A DNA stretch of 32,294 bases from an uncultured Lachnotalea sp. (GTDB taxonomy: Bacteria > Bacillota > Clostridia > Lachnospirales > Lachnospiraceae). Positions 8,270-17,257 of this stretch are shown in pieces. The notes below the pieces were generated by a model that was not told the DNA's origin, ran no database searches, and saw only the letters and a program-made list of their open reading frames with translations. The DNA lies in contig CAMSZT010000036.1 of NCBI GenBank assembly GCA_947066815.1, positions 1 to 32,294 on the forward strand, in the 5' to 3' direction. A program made the position numbers and the translations under genes. Position 1 is the first letter of the stretch; every line of letters begins with the position of its first letter.

Positions 8270-10360
8270 TCACAGCCAGTTCCCGTCTTTCAGATCCTGC
8301 AGCATGACCGCCAGCATCTCCATCTCCTGATCCGTCTCCCGGCCCTCATACAGCTCCTGTGCCTTTTGATAATATTCTGCAAACAACTGATAATCCCGGT
8401 CGGCATTGTCCTTTGTCTGCTGGATATCCGCTTCCAGAAAGGCCAGGCGCTTGTACCCCCTGTAATCCTCCGGATACTGCTCTGTCATCTCGAACAGCAT
8501 ATCCTTTGTGCCTTCATGGTCCCCCGTCTGTTCCCGGAGGATGGCGATATTTTCCATCGTCTGCCTGGCGGCATAACCGTTTTCATACAGAAGTTCAAAC
8601 CGCTCCAGGGCCTTCTTGTGATATTCGTCCTTACGGCCCTCCTCCGATCCTGCCTTGCGGACATAGGCATCTGCCAGCCGCTCCGTGATCTCCATGGAGG
8701 ATGCGGCCCCGCCGGCGCGGTTTTCCTCCTGCTCCAGAAAAGCGATCTCCTCGTCGAGCCATGCCGCCCCCAGTTCCCGGTAGACCCGGTCGCCGAGAAG
8801 GACGGCCCGCTTTCTCAGGGAATCATCCGCCGAGGCGGCAATGGCCTGGGAAAGATACCCTTTCGCCTCCTCATAGCTTCCCTCTGCGCAGGCGATCTCT
8901 CCCTGGACCATGTAGATGGAATCTTCTCCGAGCCCTAATTCTACGGCCCGCTCCAGCATAGACTCCGCCTCGTCCGACTTTCCCTGCTTCGCCAGCGCGA
9001 CCGCATAGTCCCGGTAGTACAGGCTGTTCCCGCCATACTGTCCGATCGCCGTTTTCAGGCTTATTTCCGCATCGGGAGGATCCTCTTCCTCCAGGTAGCT
9101 GTTTCCCAGAAGGTAATAGATATTCCCAAGCTTCTGTTTATCGCTCTCCGATCCGACCCGGTAAGAGACATTCTGCAGGACGTCTCTCCCGTAGCGGATG
9201 CAGGCCTCATGATCCCCCTGCCGGTAAAGCCTGAGGGTTTCGCACTCGTAGGCGTCGATCCGCTTTGGCCGGAGACCGACGGCCTCTTTGAGCAGCGCCA
9301 GGGCCCGGTCGTAGTCCCGCCCCTCAATGTACTCCCGCGCCTGCTCCACCATTCGGTTGTAGGTCCGGTCTTTTTCCTTCTGCCACAGGAAAAAACCGCC
9401 TCCGAGGGCCAGGACGAGACTCAGAAAAAGGACGGCCAGACAGAGTTTTCTCCTCTTCCTCCGTCTCTGCTTCCTCTGGTATTCCGAATCCAGCTCATGG
9501 ATGTGCTGCAGGGCATACAAAAGCTGGCCTCCGTCCTGATATCTGGCCTCCGGCCGGAGCTCCATCGATTTTTTCAGGATTGTGATCAGCCCTTCGCCAA
9601 GATCCGTTCCGCACCGGTCGATGGGGACGATCCGGTCAAAATCCCGGCCCGGCCGGATCCCGGTCGCCAGATGGTAAAAAGAGGCTCCGAGGCTGTATAT
9701 GTCGGAACTCCCGTCCACGCCACGGCCCACGATTTGCGCCACGATCCCGTCCGTGGCGGAAGCCGTTCCCGGATCCTCCTGCCTTCCCTCCGGCCGGGCA
9801 AGTCTTTGATAGGTGGGAAAATCCGGATACTGCTCCGGCGGGGAATACCCTCCGCTGATCCCGGACGAGGTCCGGATGCTGTGGTCGAACACCAAAGAGA
9901 TATTGAAGTCGATCAGACAGATGTTTTCCTCCGGCGTCACCATGATGTTGGAAGGCTTGATGTCGCTGTGGATCACAGGCGGTGTCTGGCTGTGGAGGTA
10001 GGCCAAGGCTTCTGCCAGCTGCGTCATCCATCTGAGGAGCAGTTCCCGGGGAATGCGCCTGTTTTGTTTTAATACCTTGTCCAGGCTCTGCCCCGGTATA
10101 AAATCCATCACCGTGTAGATCTCGCCGCCGATCTGCAGAAAATCGTACACCCTCGGCAGGTAGGTGTGCTTGAGGTTCTTTAATACGTCCACCTCCGCAC
10201 GGCCGTCTAAGAGCCCCTTCACCTGCTCCTTCATCCGCTTTACCACCACATAGCTCTGCAGCCGTTCATGGTATGCTTTGTATACGATCCCTCCGCCGCC
10301 GGAGCCGATCTCCTCCAGCAGCCGGTAGGTGCCGTTTAAATATTCGCCTTGTCTCAACAT
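8270..10360 (-). CDS. Membrane Ser/Thr protein kinase with C-terminal TPR domain
   Basis: The 696-residue protein has a Hanks-type kinase domain at 1-290: glycine loop GSGGGG at 19-24, Lys41, catalytic loop HSDIKPSN at 131-138 with Asp133 and Asn138, metal-binding DFN at 151-153, a PPE motif near 174-176 and DIYSLG at 220-225. The catalytic loop has Ser where most kinases have Arg, and DFN replaces DFG; the chemical residues remain. A basic run (298-305) precedes one membrane helix at about 305-326, then roughly 360 residues of TPR-like helices that should lie outside the cell. The start follows AGAGGA. It is the first gene of a two-gene unit with the zinc-ribbon/TPR/WG protein. The signal it senses and its targets are unknown. 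Confidence 0.92.
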   Translation of the reverse strand: MLRQGEYLNGTYRLLEEIGSGGGGIVYKAYHERLQSYVVVKRMKEQVKGLLDGRAEVDVLKNLKHTYLPRVYDFLQIGGEIYTVMDFIPGQSLDKVLKQNRRIPRELLLRWMTQLAEALAYLHSQTPPVIHSDIKPSNIMVTPEENICLIDFNISLVFDHSIRTSSGISGGYSPPEQYPDFPTYQRLARPEGRQEDPGTASATDGIVAQIVGRGVDGSSDIYSLGASFYHLATGIRPGRDFDRIVPIDRCGTDLGEGLITILKKSMELRPEARYQDGGQLLYALQHIHELDSEYQRKQRRRKRRKLCLAVLFLSLVLALGGGFFLWQKEKDRTYNRMVEQAREYIEGRDYDRALALLKEAVGLRPKRIDAYECETLRLYRQGDHEACIRYGRDVLQNVSYRVGSESDKQKLGNIYYLLGNSYLEEEDPPDAEISLKTAIGQYGGNSLYYRDYAVALAKQGKSDEAESMLERAVELGLGEDSIYMVQGEIACAEGSYEEAKGYLSQAIAASADDSLRKRAVLLGDRVYRELGAAWLDEEIAFLEQEENRAGGAASSMEITERLADAYVRKAGSEEGRKDEYHKKALERFELLYENGYAARQTMENIAILREQTGDHEGTKDMLFEMTEQYPEDYRGYKRLAFLEADIQQTKDNADRDYQLFAEYYQKAQELYEGRETDQEMEMLAVMLQDLKDGNWL

Positions 10361-10385
10361 ACAATCCTCTCCGCCCCCGTTATCC

Positions 10386-10403
10386 GGCCGGGCACTCCCG
10401 GCC
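10386..10403 (-). repeat. Hairpin in the 5' UTR of the kinase mRNA
   Basis: GGCCGGG and CCCGGCC form a perfect seven-base-pair stem with a four-base loop between the predicted transcription start and the kinase ribosome-binding site. It may affect mRNA stability or translation; this is inference from position. Confidence 0.5.
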
Positions 10404-10416
10404 GTCTGCTCCTTCT

Positions 10417-10446
10417 ATTATAGGCGCTCCCCGGCGGAATCGTCAA
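10417..10446 (-). promoter_or_regulatory. Promoter of the kinase/WG-protein unit
   Basis: Minus strand: -35 TTGACG (10441-10446), 18-base spacer, -10 TATAAT (10417-10422), about 57 bases before the kinase start codon. It directly follows the end of the MATE remnant. Confidence 0.7.
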
Positions 10447-10455
10447 TGCAAAATC

Positions 10456-10755
10456 TCAGGATCGGTCCAGATTGATATCCCTCACATACAGGAACAGGCA
10501 GAGGACCGTCAAAACCGTCTCCACCACAGGATGGGCCGCAATCACGCCGTCCAGCTTCCAGAACCGGTTCAGAAGGATCACTCCGAGGATAAATAAGACC
10601 GCGTTTCGGAGGACGGTAATGGTCAGCGATTTCACCGCGAAGGCTGCGCCCAGAAAGATCCCGTACCATACCGTGCATTTTACGATCCCGCGCATCCGCG
10701 TTTTCTTGTTTTTTCCGTAACAATAGCCCACCAGGGGAGCCCCGCAAAAATCCAT
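10456..10755 (-). pseudogene. Remnant of a MATE-family multidrug/Na+ efflux transporter
   Basis: The 99-codon frame resembles the C-terminal part of MATE transporters: GAPLVGYCYGKNKKTRMRG corresponds to the family segment that normally reads QPLLGYNYGA-like, and the last third, LRNAVLFILGVILLNRF then KLDGVIAAHPVVETV, corresponds to the final helices. The intervening helices (roughly 100 residues) are missing and an in-frame TGA lies three codons upstream of the ATG, so the N-terminal half is gone. MATE proteins normally have about 450 residues. I call it a pseudogene by internal deletion and truncation; a functional small membrane protein is possible but unlikely. Confidence 0.6.
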
Positions 10756-11070
10756 TTCAGATAATCACAGGGACATCTTTTTCAAAAAAACGGCAGTATC
10801 TATGCCGAGACAGCCGAAAACCTGACCTGCATCGCCTTTTCCGTCGAAAAACACCGGGAACGGCTCTGTTTTCATTATCATGCGTGCGGTCTGATCCATA
10901 TTCCATGGTCCGCGCATTGCCGCAAGCCTCATCATTTTGATAAAAACTTATCAGCTATGCTGCCGACAATATCGTTTCTGTCAGGCATTAAGTCTAAGAA
11001 AACACTGATCAAATCATCGTTTCCTTAACTGTCTTTCAATATTAGGAGCAAGGCGTTTGCCCCCTTGCTC
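10756..11070. other. Decayed intergenic stretch without a recognisable gene
   Basis: About 315 bases between the MATE and TnpV remnants. Short open frames exist on both strands: one on plus from about 10765 to 11026 without a good start, one on minus of about 58 codons beginning MRLAAMRGPWNMD and ending near 10763, and a minus frame ending DRNDIVGSIADKFLSK. None has a convincing ribosome-binding site or a family I recognise. It is probably remnant DNA of lost or inserted genes. Confidence 0.5.
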
Positions 11071-11075
11071 CTAAT
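11041..11075. repeat. Perfect 13-bp inverted repeat
   Basis: ATTAGGAGCAAGG (11041-11053) and its exact reverse complement (11063-11075) flank the nine-base loop CGTTTGCCC. No T-run lies on either side. The right arm includes the last codon and stop of the TnpV remnant frame, so it may be an element end or a bidirectional hairpin terminator. Confidence 0.8.
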
Positions 11076-11208
11076 TCAGTGTTACATCTTGTCTGTCGGC
11101 GTATTTCTTTACCAATCGAAAGAACATATTCTTTGCTTGTTCATCTGTGTCAGCAAGGTAAGCGTTGAGGCTTCCGCTCGTTGTAATCTGTCCGCAGAGT
11201 ATGGAGCG
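11071..11208 (-). pseudogene. Remnant of a TnpV-type transposon-encoded protein
   Basis: The translated segment RSILCGQITTSGSLNAYLAD, continuing DTDEQAKNMFFRLVKKYADR, resembles the C-terminal half of TnpV-like proteins carried on Clostridia transposons and integrative elements (family pattern: LLTSGKLNAYLADIDEQA, then MFFRLVKQ). The normal C-terminal part after the VTE-like turn is replaced by VTLN and a stop in the inverted repeat, and upstream residues stop resembling the family at about 11208. No recombinase gene is nearby, so only a scar of a mobile element remains. Confidence 0.5.
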
Positions 11209-11307
11209 GAACAACAGGAATCGGAAAAAGGTCAAGTCCGGACAGCGGAGATTCCCGGATGCCCACCGGGCCCGCTCGCTGACGCTCGCTAGAGGCCGTC
11301 GCCAAAT

Positions 11308-11370
11308 AGAAATAAACGGGAAGCCCCCAGGCTTGAGCAAGCTCAGCCTGGGGGCTTCCCGTTTATTTCT
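11308..11370. terminator. Very long perfect hairpin after groEL
   Basis: Arms 11308-11333 and 11345-11370 are perfect 26-base reverse complements. The 11-base loop itself contains GAGC-AA-GCTC, so nearly the whole 63 bases fold into one stem with a single bulged base. It begins 18 bases after the groEL stop. Minus-strand transcription ends in GTTTATTTCT, a loose U-rich tract, and the other direction is equivalent by symmetry. Most likely the groESL terminator, of unusual length. Confidence 0.75.
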
Positions 11371-11387
11371 GCCCGGCTCGTGGCGGA

Positions 11388-13016
<1,629 letters not shown>

Positions 13017-13039
13017 TCAATCTCCTTTATTCTGTAATA

Positions 13040-13312
13040 TTATTTTACGATTGCCAGGATGTCGCCCTGCTTCACCACGATGAATTCCTCGTCGTCCAGC
13101 TTCACTTCCGTGCCTGCGTACTTGGAATAGATCACCGCATCGCCTACCGCTACTTCCATCTTCACCTCATCGGTACCGGGGCCTACCGCTACCACTTCCG
13201 CCTGCTGGGGCTTCTCTTTGGCCGTGCCGGGAAGAACGATCCCGGACTTGGTGGTCTCTTCTGCTTCAACCTGTTTTAATACGACTCTGTCGCCTAAAGG
13301 TACTAACTTCAT
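13040..13312 (-). CDS. groES: Co-chaperonin GroES (10 kDa, Hsp10)
   Basis: GroES caps the GroEL chamber. The 90-residue protein starts [14 protein letters not shown], has the mobile loop [19 protein letters not shown] that docks on GroEL, and ends [14 protein letters not shown]. Start at 13310-13312 follows an AGGAGGAAT site. It is the first gene of the groES-groEL operon, repressed by HrcA through the CIRCE element 22 bases upstream of its start codon. Confidence 0.99.
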   Translation of the reverse strand: MKLVPLGDRVVLKQVEAEETTKSGIVLPGTAKEKPQQAEVVAVGPGTDEVKMEVAVGDAVIYSKYAGTEVKLDDEEFIVVKQGDILAIVK

Positions 13313-13334
13313 TTTTATTCCTCCTGTTTGATTA

Positions 13335-13361
13335 TTAGCACTCGTTTCAAATGAGTGCTAA
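13335..13361. promoter_or_regulatory. CIRCE operator (HrcA binding site)
   Basis: TTAGCACTC, nine bases, GAGTGCTAA: a perfect match to the CIRCE consensus. It overlaps the predicted transcription start and leader of groES-groEL. HrcA bound here represses the operon; heat or unfolded protein relieves it (known for the family). hrcA itself is not in the window. Confidence 0.98.
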
Positions 13362-13373
13362 CTGACTGTTGTT

Positions 13374-13402
13374 ATATTACATAATTTAAATTCAAAATGC
13401 AA
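13374..13402 (-). promoter_or_regulatory. Promoter of groES-groEL
   Basis: Minus strand: -35 TTGCAT (13397-13402), 17-base spacer, -10 TAATAT (13374-13379), placing transcription start just before the CIRCE element. A purine-rich tract on the minus strand (about 13403-13500) lies upstream and could act as an UP-like or DNA-bending segment. Confidence 0.8.
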
Positions 13403-13514
13403 CGTCGTCTTATCCTCTGTTTTGCTCTGTTTTTCCCTCTTATCTCTTATTTTCCCCGTTTTTCTCATTATTATTTGTTTTTTCTATATTTTTTCAAATT
13501 TGTGCAATTATCCC

Positions 13515-13543
13515 TTTTCATATTTTCCAAAAAGGATTACAAT
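13515..13543 (+). promoter_or_regulatory. Probable promoter of the small acidic protein
   Basis: Plus strand: -35 TTTTCA (13515-13520), 17-base spacer, -10 TACAAT (13538-13543), 40 bases before the start codon. The -35 box is weak. Confidence 0.5.
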
Positions 13544-13583
13544 AGTACCATGTAATTTTTCAATAGAGAAAGGAGTTTTTGAC

Positions 13584-14000
13584 ATGTGCAAGGGAAAAGG
13601 ACTTTTAAAAAAGCTTCTGGCCGTGACTGCCATTGCCGGAGGCGCCGCCGTCTTGATCGCAAAATTCAGAAAAAACAGCTGTAAGGAATGCGATGAAAAC
13701 ATGGACGAGGAGGAAGAATTCGACGAGGAAAACGATACGTCCTCCAGAAATTACGTTCCCCTCTCCCACAGTGAGGAGGACACCTCCGAAGAAGAAACCG
13801 TCCCGGAGGAGGCTTCTTCCGAAGAGGAAGCCGTTCCGGAGGAGACTGCTTCAAACGACGCGGCTTCAAAAGAAACGGCTCCCGCTGCGGATGAGATCGC
13901 GGCCAGGCTGGAACAGGCCGTTGCGGAGACGGAGGCCAGATATGAGGAAGCCGCAAAAGATGCGGAGGTTTCCGAAGACAAGTCAAATACCCCGCAGTAA
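13584..14000 (+). CDS. Small acidic protein with one N-terminal membrane segment
   Basis: The 138-residue protein is not recognised. A basic N-terminus (MCKGKGLLKK) leads into a short hydrophobic stretch, LLAVTAIAGGAAVLIAKF (about 11-28), then a CKEC pair at 33-36 and a long, Glu/Asp/Ser-rich, low-complexity tail with repeated PEE and SEEE blocks, ending in a possible helix (AARLEQAVAETEARYEEAAK). It resembles the general plan of YtxH-like envelope stress proteins but I see no firm homology. ATG 13584 follows AAAGGAG. A longer frame from 13422 is rejected because it runs through the promoter region. It is transcribed divergently from groESL. Confidence 0.75.
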   Translation: MCKGKGLLKKLLAVTAIAGGAAVLIAKFRKNSCKECDENMDEEEEFDEENDTSSRNYVPLSHSEEDTSEEETVPEEASSEEEAVPEETASNDAASKETAPAADEIAARLEQAVAETEARYEEAAKDAEVSEDKSNTPQ

Positions 14001-14010
14001 GCTTGCGGGG
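13990..14010. terminator. Hairpin between convergent acidic-protein and MocR genes
   Basis: CCCCGCA and TGCGGGG form a seven-base-pair stem with a seven-base loop that contains the stop codon of the acidic protein. On the minus strand it is followed by TATTTGAC, a weak U-tract, so it may terminate the MocR-like gene; on plus no T-run follows. Confidence 0.5.
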
Positions 14011-14016
14011 CAGGAC

Positions 14017-15483
14017 TTAACGTGAGGACAGGGCGGCCGAGAGAAGCTTGGCCCCCTGTCCGATCTCTTTTCCGGAAAGACTGGCATATCCAAGCAGCAC
14101 TGTTCCCGGCCCTTCCTTCCGCCCCGTCTCCCCGATATCAAATTCAGAAAGCCCGTAGATGCGCACGCCGGCCTCCATGGCCGCCCGGACCAGTTCCTGT
14201 TCCGTGCGCCTTTTTTTGCTGTGCAGAAGGATGTGGATCCCCGCGTGCTCCCCGCTCACGTCAAATTCGTCTGCCAAGGGAGACAGGGCCGCCAGCAGCG
14301 CATCGTGCTTTTCCCGGTAGATCCCCCGCATCCGGTTCAGATGCCGCTCATAATGACCTTCCTCCAGGAACCGGGCCAGGATCCTCTGATCGATCCGGGA
14401 TACCGTGGAGGCATAAAAGCTGCAGGTCTCCTCGTAGAGGGCCAAAAGCGGCTCCGGAAGCATCATGTAGCTGACCCGGATGGCGGGAGCCACCGCCCTG
14501 GAAAAGCTGCCCAGATAGATCACCCGCCCCTTTGCGTCCGCACTCTGGAGCGAGGGGATCGGCTTTCCCCGGTAACGGAATTCACTGTCATGATCATCCT
14601 CGATGAGATACCTGCCTTCCTCCTCCGCCGCCCAGGAGAGGATCTCCATGCGCCGTCTGATGGGCATGACGATCCCCATGGGAAACTGATGGGACGGCAT
14701 CACGTAGGCGATCTTCGCACCGGAGGCGGACAGTTCCTCCCGCTTCATGCCGCTCCCGTCCATCGCCACCGGGACTACCCTGTGCCCAAGGCGCTCGAAG
14801 GTCAGGAACGCCTGCCGGTAAGTGGGCGTCTCCATGGCGATCACCTGATCCCCGAGAAGCTGGTGCAGGAGCATCAGGAGGTATTCGTTCCCGGCCCCTA
14901 CAATGAGCTGTTCCGGCCGGCAGCAAACCCCTCTCGCACCGTAAAGATACGCGCAGAGGGCCCGCCTGAGAGCCGCGTCCCCCTTGCTTTCCCCTGCCGA
15001 AAAAAGCTCCAGGTTCCCGCCGCTCAAGCTCTCCCTGGAAAGCCTCCTCCAGAGGGCGTAGGGAAAATGCTCCAGATCGATCCCCCGGAGGGAGAAATCC
15101 ACCAGAAAGGAGGGGACTTCTTCCTTTTTCTGTTTCCGCTCCCGAAAAGGCTCCGGTTCCGGGTGGTCCAGCGTCTCCAGCGCCGCCGCAAAGTATCCCC
15201 GGCAGGGCTCCGCCTCCAGATATCCCTCTGCCACAAGCTGGTCATAGGCAAGCTGGGTGGTGCTCCTGCTGACCCCCAGGTGCTCCGCCAGCTTTCTGGT
15301 GGAGGGAAGCTTCGTTCCGGCCGGGATCCGTTCCCTTCGGATCTGCTCTCTGATATATTGATAGATCTGTTCGTATAAGGGGCCCGTCTCATTGAACGGG
15401 ATCGTCAGTTCATGCATGTCTCTCACAGGCAGGGCCATGACATCTGCATATGCCATGGCCCCCTGTCTCTCCGTATGATCCAA
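14017..15483 (-). CDS. MocR/PdxR-like regulator (GntR HTH + aminotransferase fold), PLP lysine replaced
   Basis: The 488-residue protein has a GntR winged-helix domain at about 32-100 (PLYEQIYQYIREQI, GTKLPSTRKLAEHLGVSRST) and a fold-I aminotransferase-like domain from about 128, with MPSHQFPMG at 262-270 and EDDHDSEFRY at 295-304. Members usually hold PLP on a lysine in a GTFSK-type motif; here it reads GSFSRAVAPAIR and residue 329 is Arg (codon AGG, 14497-14499). The usual Tyr of EDDYD is His298. It may therefore bind its ligand differently or not use PLP. Start is uncertain: an ATG at 15417 gives the family-typical MHELTIPFNETGPLY. It lies 37 bases after glnS. Target genes are unknown. Confidence 0.85.
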   Translation of the reverse strand: MDHTERQGAMAYADVMALPVRDMHELTIPFNETGPLYEQIYQYIREQIRRERIPAGTKLPSTRKLAEHLGVSRSTTQLAYDQLVAEGYLEAEPCRGYFAAALETLDHPEPEPFRERKQKKEEVPSFLVDFSLRGIDLEHFPYALWRRLSRESLSGGNLELFSAGESKGDAALRRALCAYLYGARGVCCRPEQLIVGAGNEYLLMLLHQLLGDQVIAMETPTYRQAFLTFERLGHRVVPVAMDGSGMKREELSASGAKIAYVMPSHQFPMGIVMPIRRRMEILSWAAEEEGRYLIEDDHDSEFRYRGKPIPSLQSADAKGRVIYLGSFSRAVAPAIRVSYMMLPEPLLALYEETCSFYASTVSRIDQRILARFLEEGHYERHLNRMRGIYREKHDALLAALSPLADEFDVSGEHAGIHILLHSKKRRTEQELVRAAMEAGVRIYGLSEFDIGETGRKEGPGTVLLGYASLSGKEIGQGAKLLSAALSSR

Positions 15484-15520
15484 AATTTTTTCACCTGTCG
15501 ATTTTGTTTCGATCGGATTT

Positions 15521-17185
15521 CTATCTGGTCTCGATCTTAAAAGAACTCTTCAAGGACACGATCCGGTTGAAGACCAGGCTTCCCGGCCTGGAATCCTTGC
15601 TGTCCACGCAGAAATATCCGTTCCTCACGAACTGGAAGCTCTCCGGGGCAGAGGCATCTGCCAGGTTTGGCTCCAGATAGCAGTCCTTGAGCACCACCAG
15701 GGAGTTTGGATTCAGGTTCAGGCTTCCGTCCTCCTCGTTGTAGACCCCCTTCTCCTCGTCCACGATATTCTCATAGAGACGGACCTCGGCCTTTACCCCG
15801 TGGCGGGCCGAGACCCAGTGGATGGTCCCCTTGACCTTTCTTCCGGTAAACCCGCTTCCGCTCCTGGTCTCCGGGTCATAGGTGCAGTGGACCTCCGTCA
15901 CGTTCCCCGACTCGTCCTTCACCACGTCCGTGCAGGTGACGAAATATCCGTTCATCAGGCGGACCTCGTTGCCGGGATAGAGACGGAAATATTTCTTCAC
16001 GGGCACCTCCATGAAGTCCTCCCGCTCAATATAGAGTTCCTTACAGAAGGGCACCGTGCGCACGCCCAGCTCCGGGTTCTCCTGGTTGTTGGCCACCTCC
16101 ATGTACTCCACCTGATCCTCCGGGTAATTGTCGATGATGAGCTTCAGGGGGTGGAGCACCGCCATCATCCTGGGCCGTTTCAATTTGAGGTCTTCCCGGA
16201 TACAGTACTCCAGCATGGGCATCTCGCAGACGCTGTTGCTCTTGGAGACGCCGGCCAGTTCCACGAATCTCCGGATGGATTCCGGCGTGTAGCCCCTCCG
16301 CCTTAAACCGCTGATGGACACCAGCCTGGGATCGTCCCAGCCGTCCACGGTGCCGTCCTCCACCAGCTTTTTGATATACCGCTTGCCGGTCACCACATTT
16401 TTCAGATACAGCTTCGCAAACTCAATCTGCTTGGGCGGGTGGTCAAACTCACATTCCTGCACGACCCAGTTGTAGAGGGGCCTGTGGTCCTCGAATTCCA
16501 GGGTACAGATGGAATGGGTCACGTGCTCCACCGCATCCTCGATGGGATGGGCAAAATCGTACATGGGGTAGATACACCAGGTATCCCCCGTGTTATGATG
16601 GCTCATGTGGGCCACCCGGTAAATGACCGGATCCCTCATGTTGATGTTGGGGGAAGCCATGTCGATCTTGGCCCGCAGTACCTTCTCCCCGTCTTTATAA
16701 AGGCCGTTCTTCATGTTCTCAAAAAGCTCCAGATTTTCCTCCACGCTCCGGTCCCGGCAGGGGCTGTTCTTTCCCGGCTCCGTGAGAGTCCCCCGGTACT
16801 CCCGGATCTCCTCAGCCGTCAGGTCGCAGACGAAGGCCTTTCCCTTCTTGATCAGAAAGACCGCACACTCATACATGGTCTCAAAATAGTCCGAGGCAAA
16901 GAACAGACGGTCCTCCCAGTCCGCCCCCAGCCAGGCCACGTCCTCCTTGATGGACTCCACGAATTCCGTCTTCTCCTTGGTGGGGTTCGTGTCGTCGAAG
17001 CGCATGTTGAACCGGCCCTGATATTTTTTCGCCAGCCCGTAGTTAAGGAGAATGGATTTGGCATGTCCGATATGGAGATACCCGTTGGGCTCCGGCGGAA
17101 ACCTGGTCTGCACGTGGTCGTAAACTCCCTCCTCCAGATCCTTGTCAATGATCTGCTCGATAAAATTTTTCGTCTCGTTTTCCAT
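15521..17185 (-). CDS. glnS: Glutaminyl-tRNA synthetase
   Basis: GlnRS charges tRNA-Gln directly, whereas many Firmicutes make Gln-tRNA by amidation of Glu-tRNA. The 554-residue protein has [14 protein letters not shown] with HIGH at 38-41, [26 protein letters not shown], and the C-terminal beta-barrel anticodon-binding domains ([42 protein letters not shown]). The class I KMSKS loop is represented by [10 protein letters not shown], a departure from the VMSKRKL form of the E. coli enzyme. ATG 17183-17185 follows AGGAGG by six bases; a GTG at 17200 is rejected because it lies upstream of that site. The MocR-like gene follows it. Confidence 0.97.
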   Translation of the reverse strand: MENETKNFIEQIIDKDLEEGVYDHVQTRFPPEPNGYLHIGHAKSILLNYGLAKKYQGRFNMRFDDTNPTKEKTEFVESIKEDVAWLGADWEDRLFFASDYFETMYECAVFLIKKGKAFVCDLTAEEIREYRGTLTEPGKNSPCRDRSVEENLELFENMKNGLYKDGEKVLRAKIDMASPNINMRDPVIYRVAHMSHHNTGDTWCIYPMYDFAHPIEDAVEHVTHSICTLEFEDHRPLYNWVVQECEFDHPPKQIEFAKLYLKNVVTGKRYIKKLVEDGTVDGWDDPRLVSISGLRRRGYTPESIRRFVELAGVSKSNSVCEMPMLEYCIREDLKLKRPRMMAVLHPLKLIIDNYPEDQVEYMEVANNQENPELGVRTVPFCKELYIEREDFMEVPVKKYFRLYPGNEVRLMNGYFVTCTDVVKDESGNVTEVHCTYDPETRSGSGFTGRKVKGTIHWVSARHGVKAEVRLYENIVDEEKGVYNEEDGSLNLNPNSLVVLKDCYLEPNLADASAPESFQFVRNGYFCVDSKDSRPGSLVFNRIVSLKSSFKIETR

Positions 17186-17212
17186 AAAAGCCTCCTGCAC
17201 CGATATTTTTCT

Positions 17213-17241
17213 ATCATACCATCCGAAATCCGATTTGTAAA
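17213..17241 (-). promoter_or_regulatory. Promoter of glnS
   Basis: Minus strand: -35 TTTACA (17236-17241), 17-base spacer, -10 TATGAT (17213-17218), 28 bases before the start codon. No T-box leader fits in the short UTR. Confidence 0.65.
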
Positions 17242-17257
17242 ATACTTTGTTGCCTGC

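Noticed and set aside
11272-11291. Short direct repeat CGCTCGCT before the groEL hairpin
   Set aside because: Two eight-base copies only, in GC-rich remnant DNA; no structure or gene depends on them.
13422-13583. N-terminal extension of the small acidic protein with a hydrophobic MLCFSLLSLIF start
   Set aside because: It would cross the pyrimidine tract and the predicted promoter, and the internal ATG at 13584 has a strong AAAGGAG site.
14221-15378. A 385-codon plus-strand open frame opposite the MocR-like gene
   Set aside because: Antisense shadow of a gene with clear HTH and aminotransferase motifs; composition is typical of reverse-frame translation.
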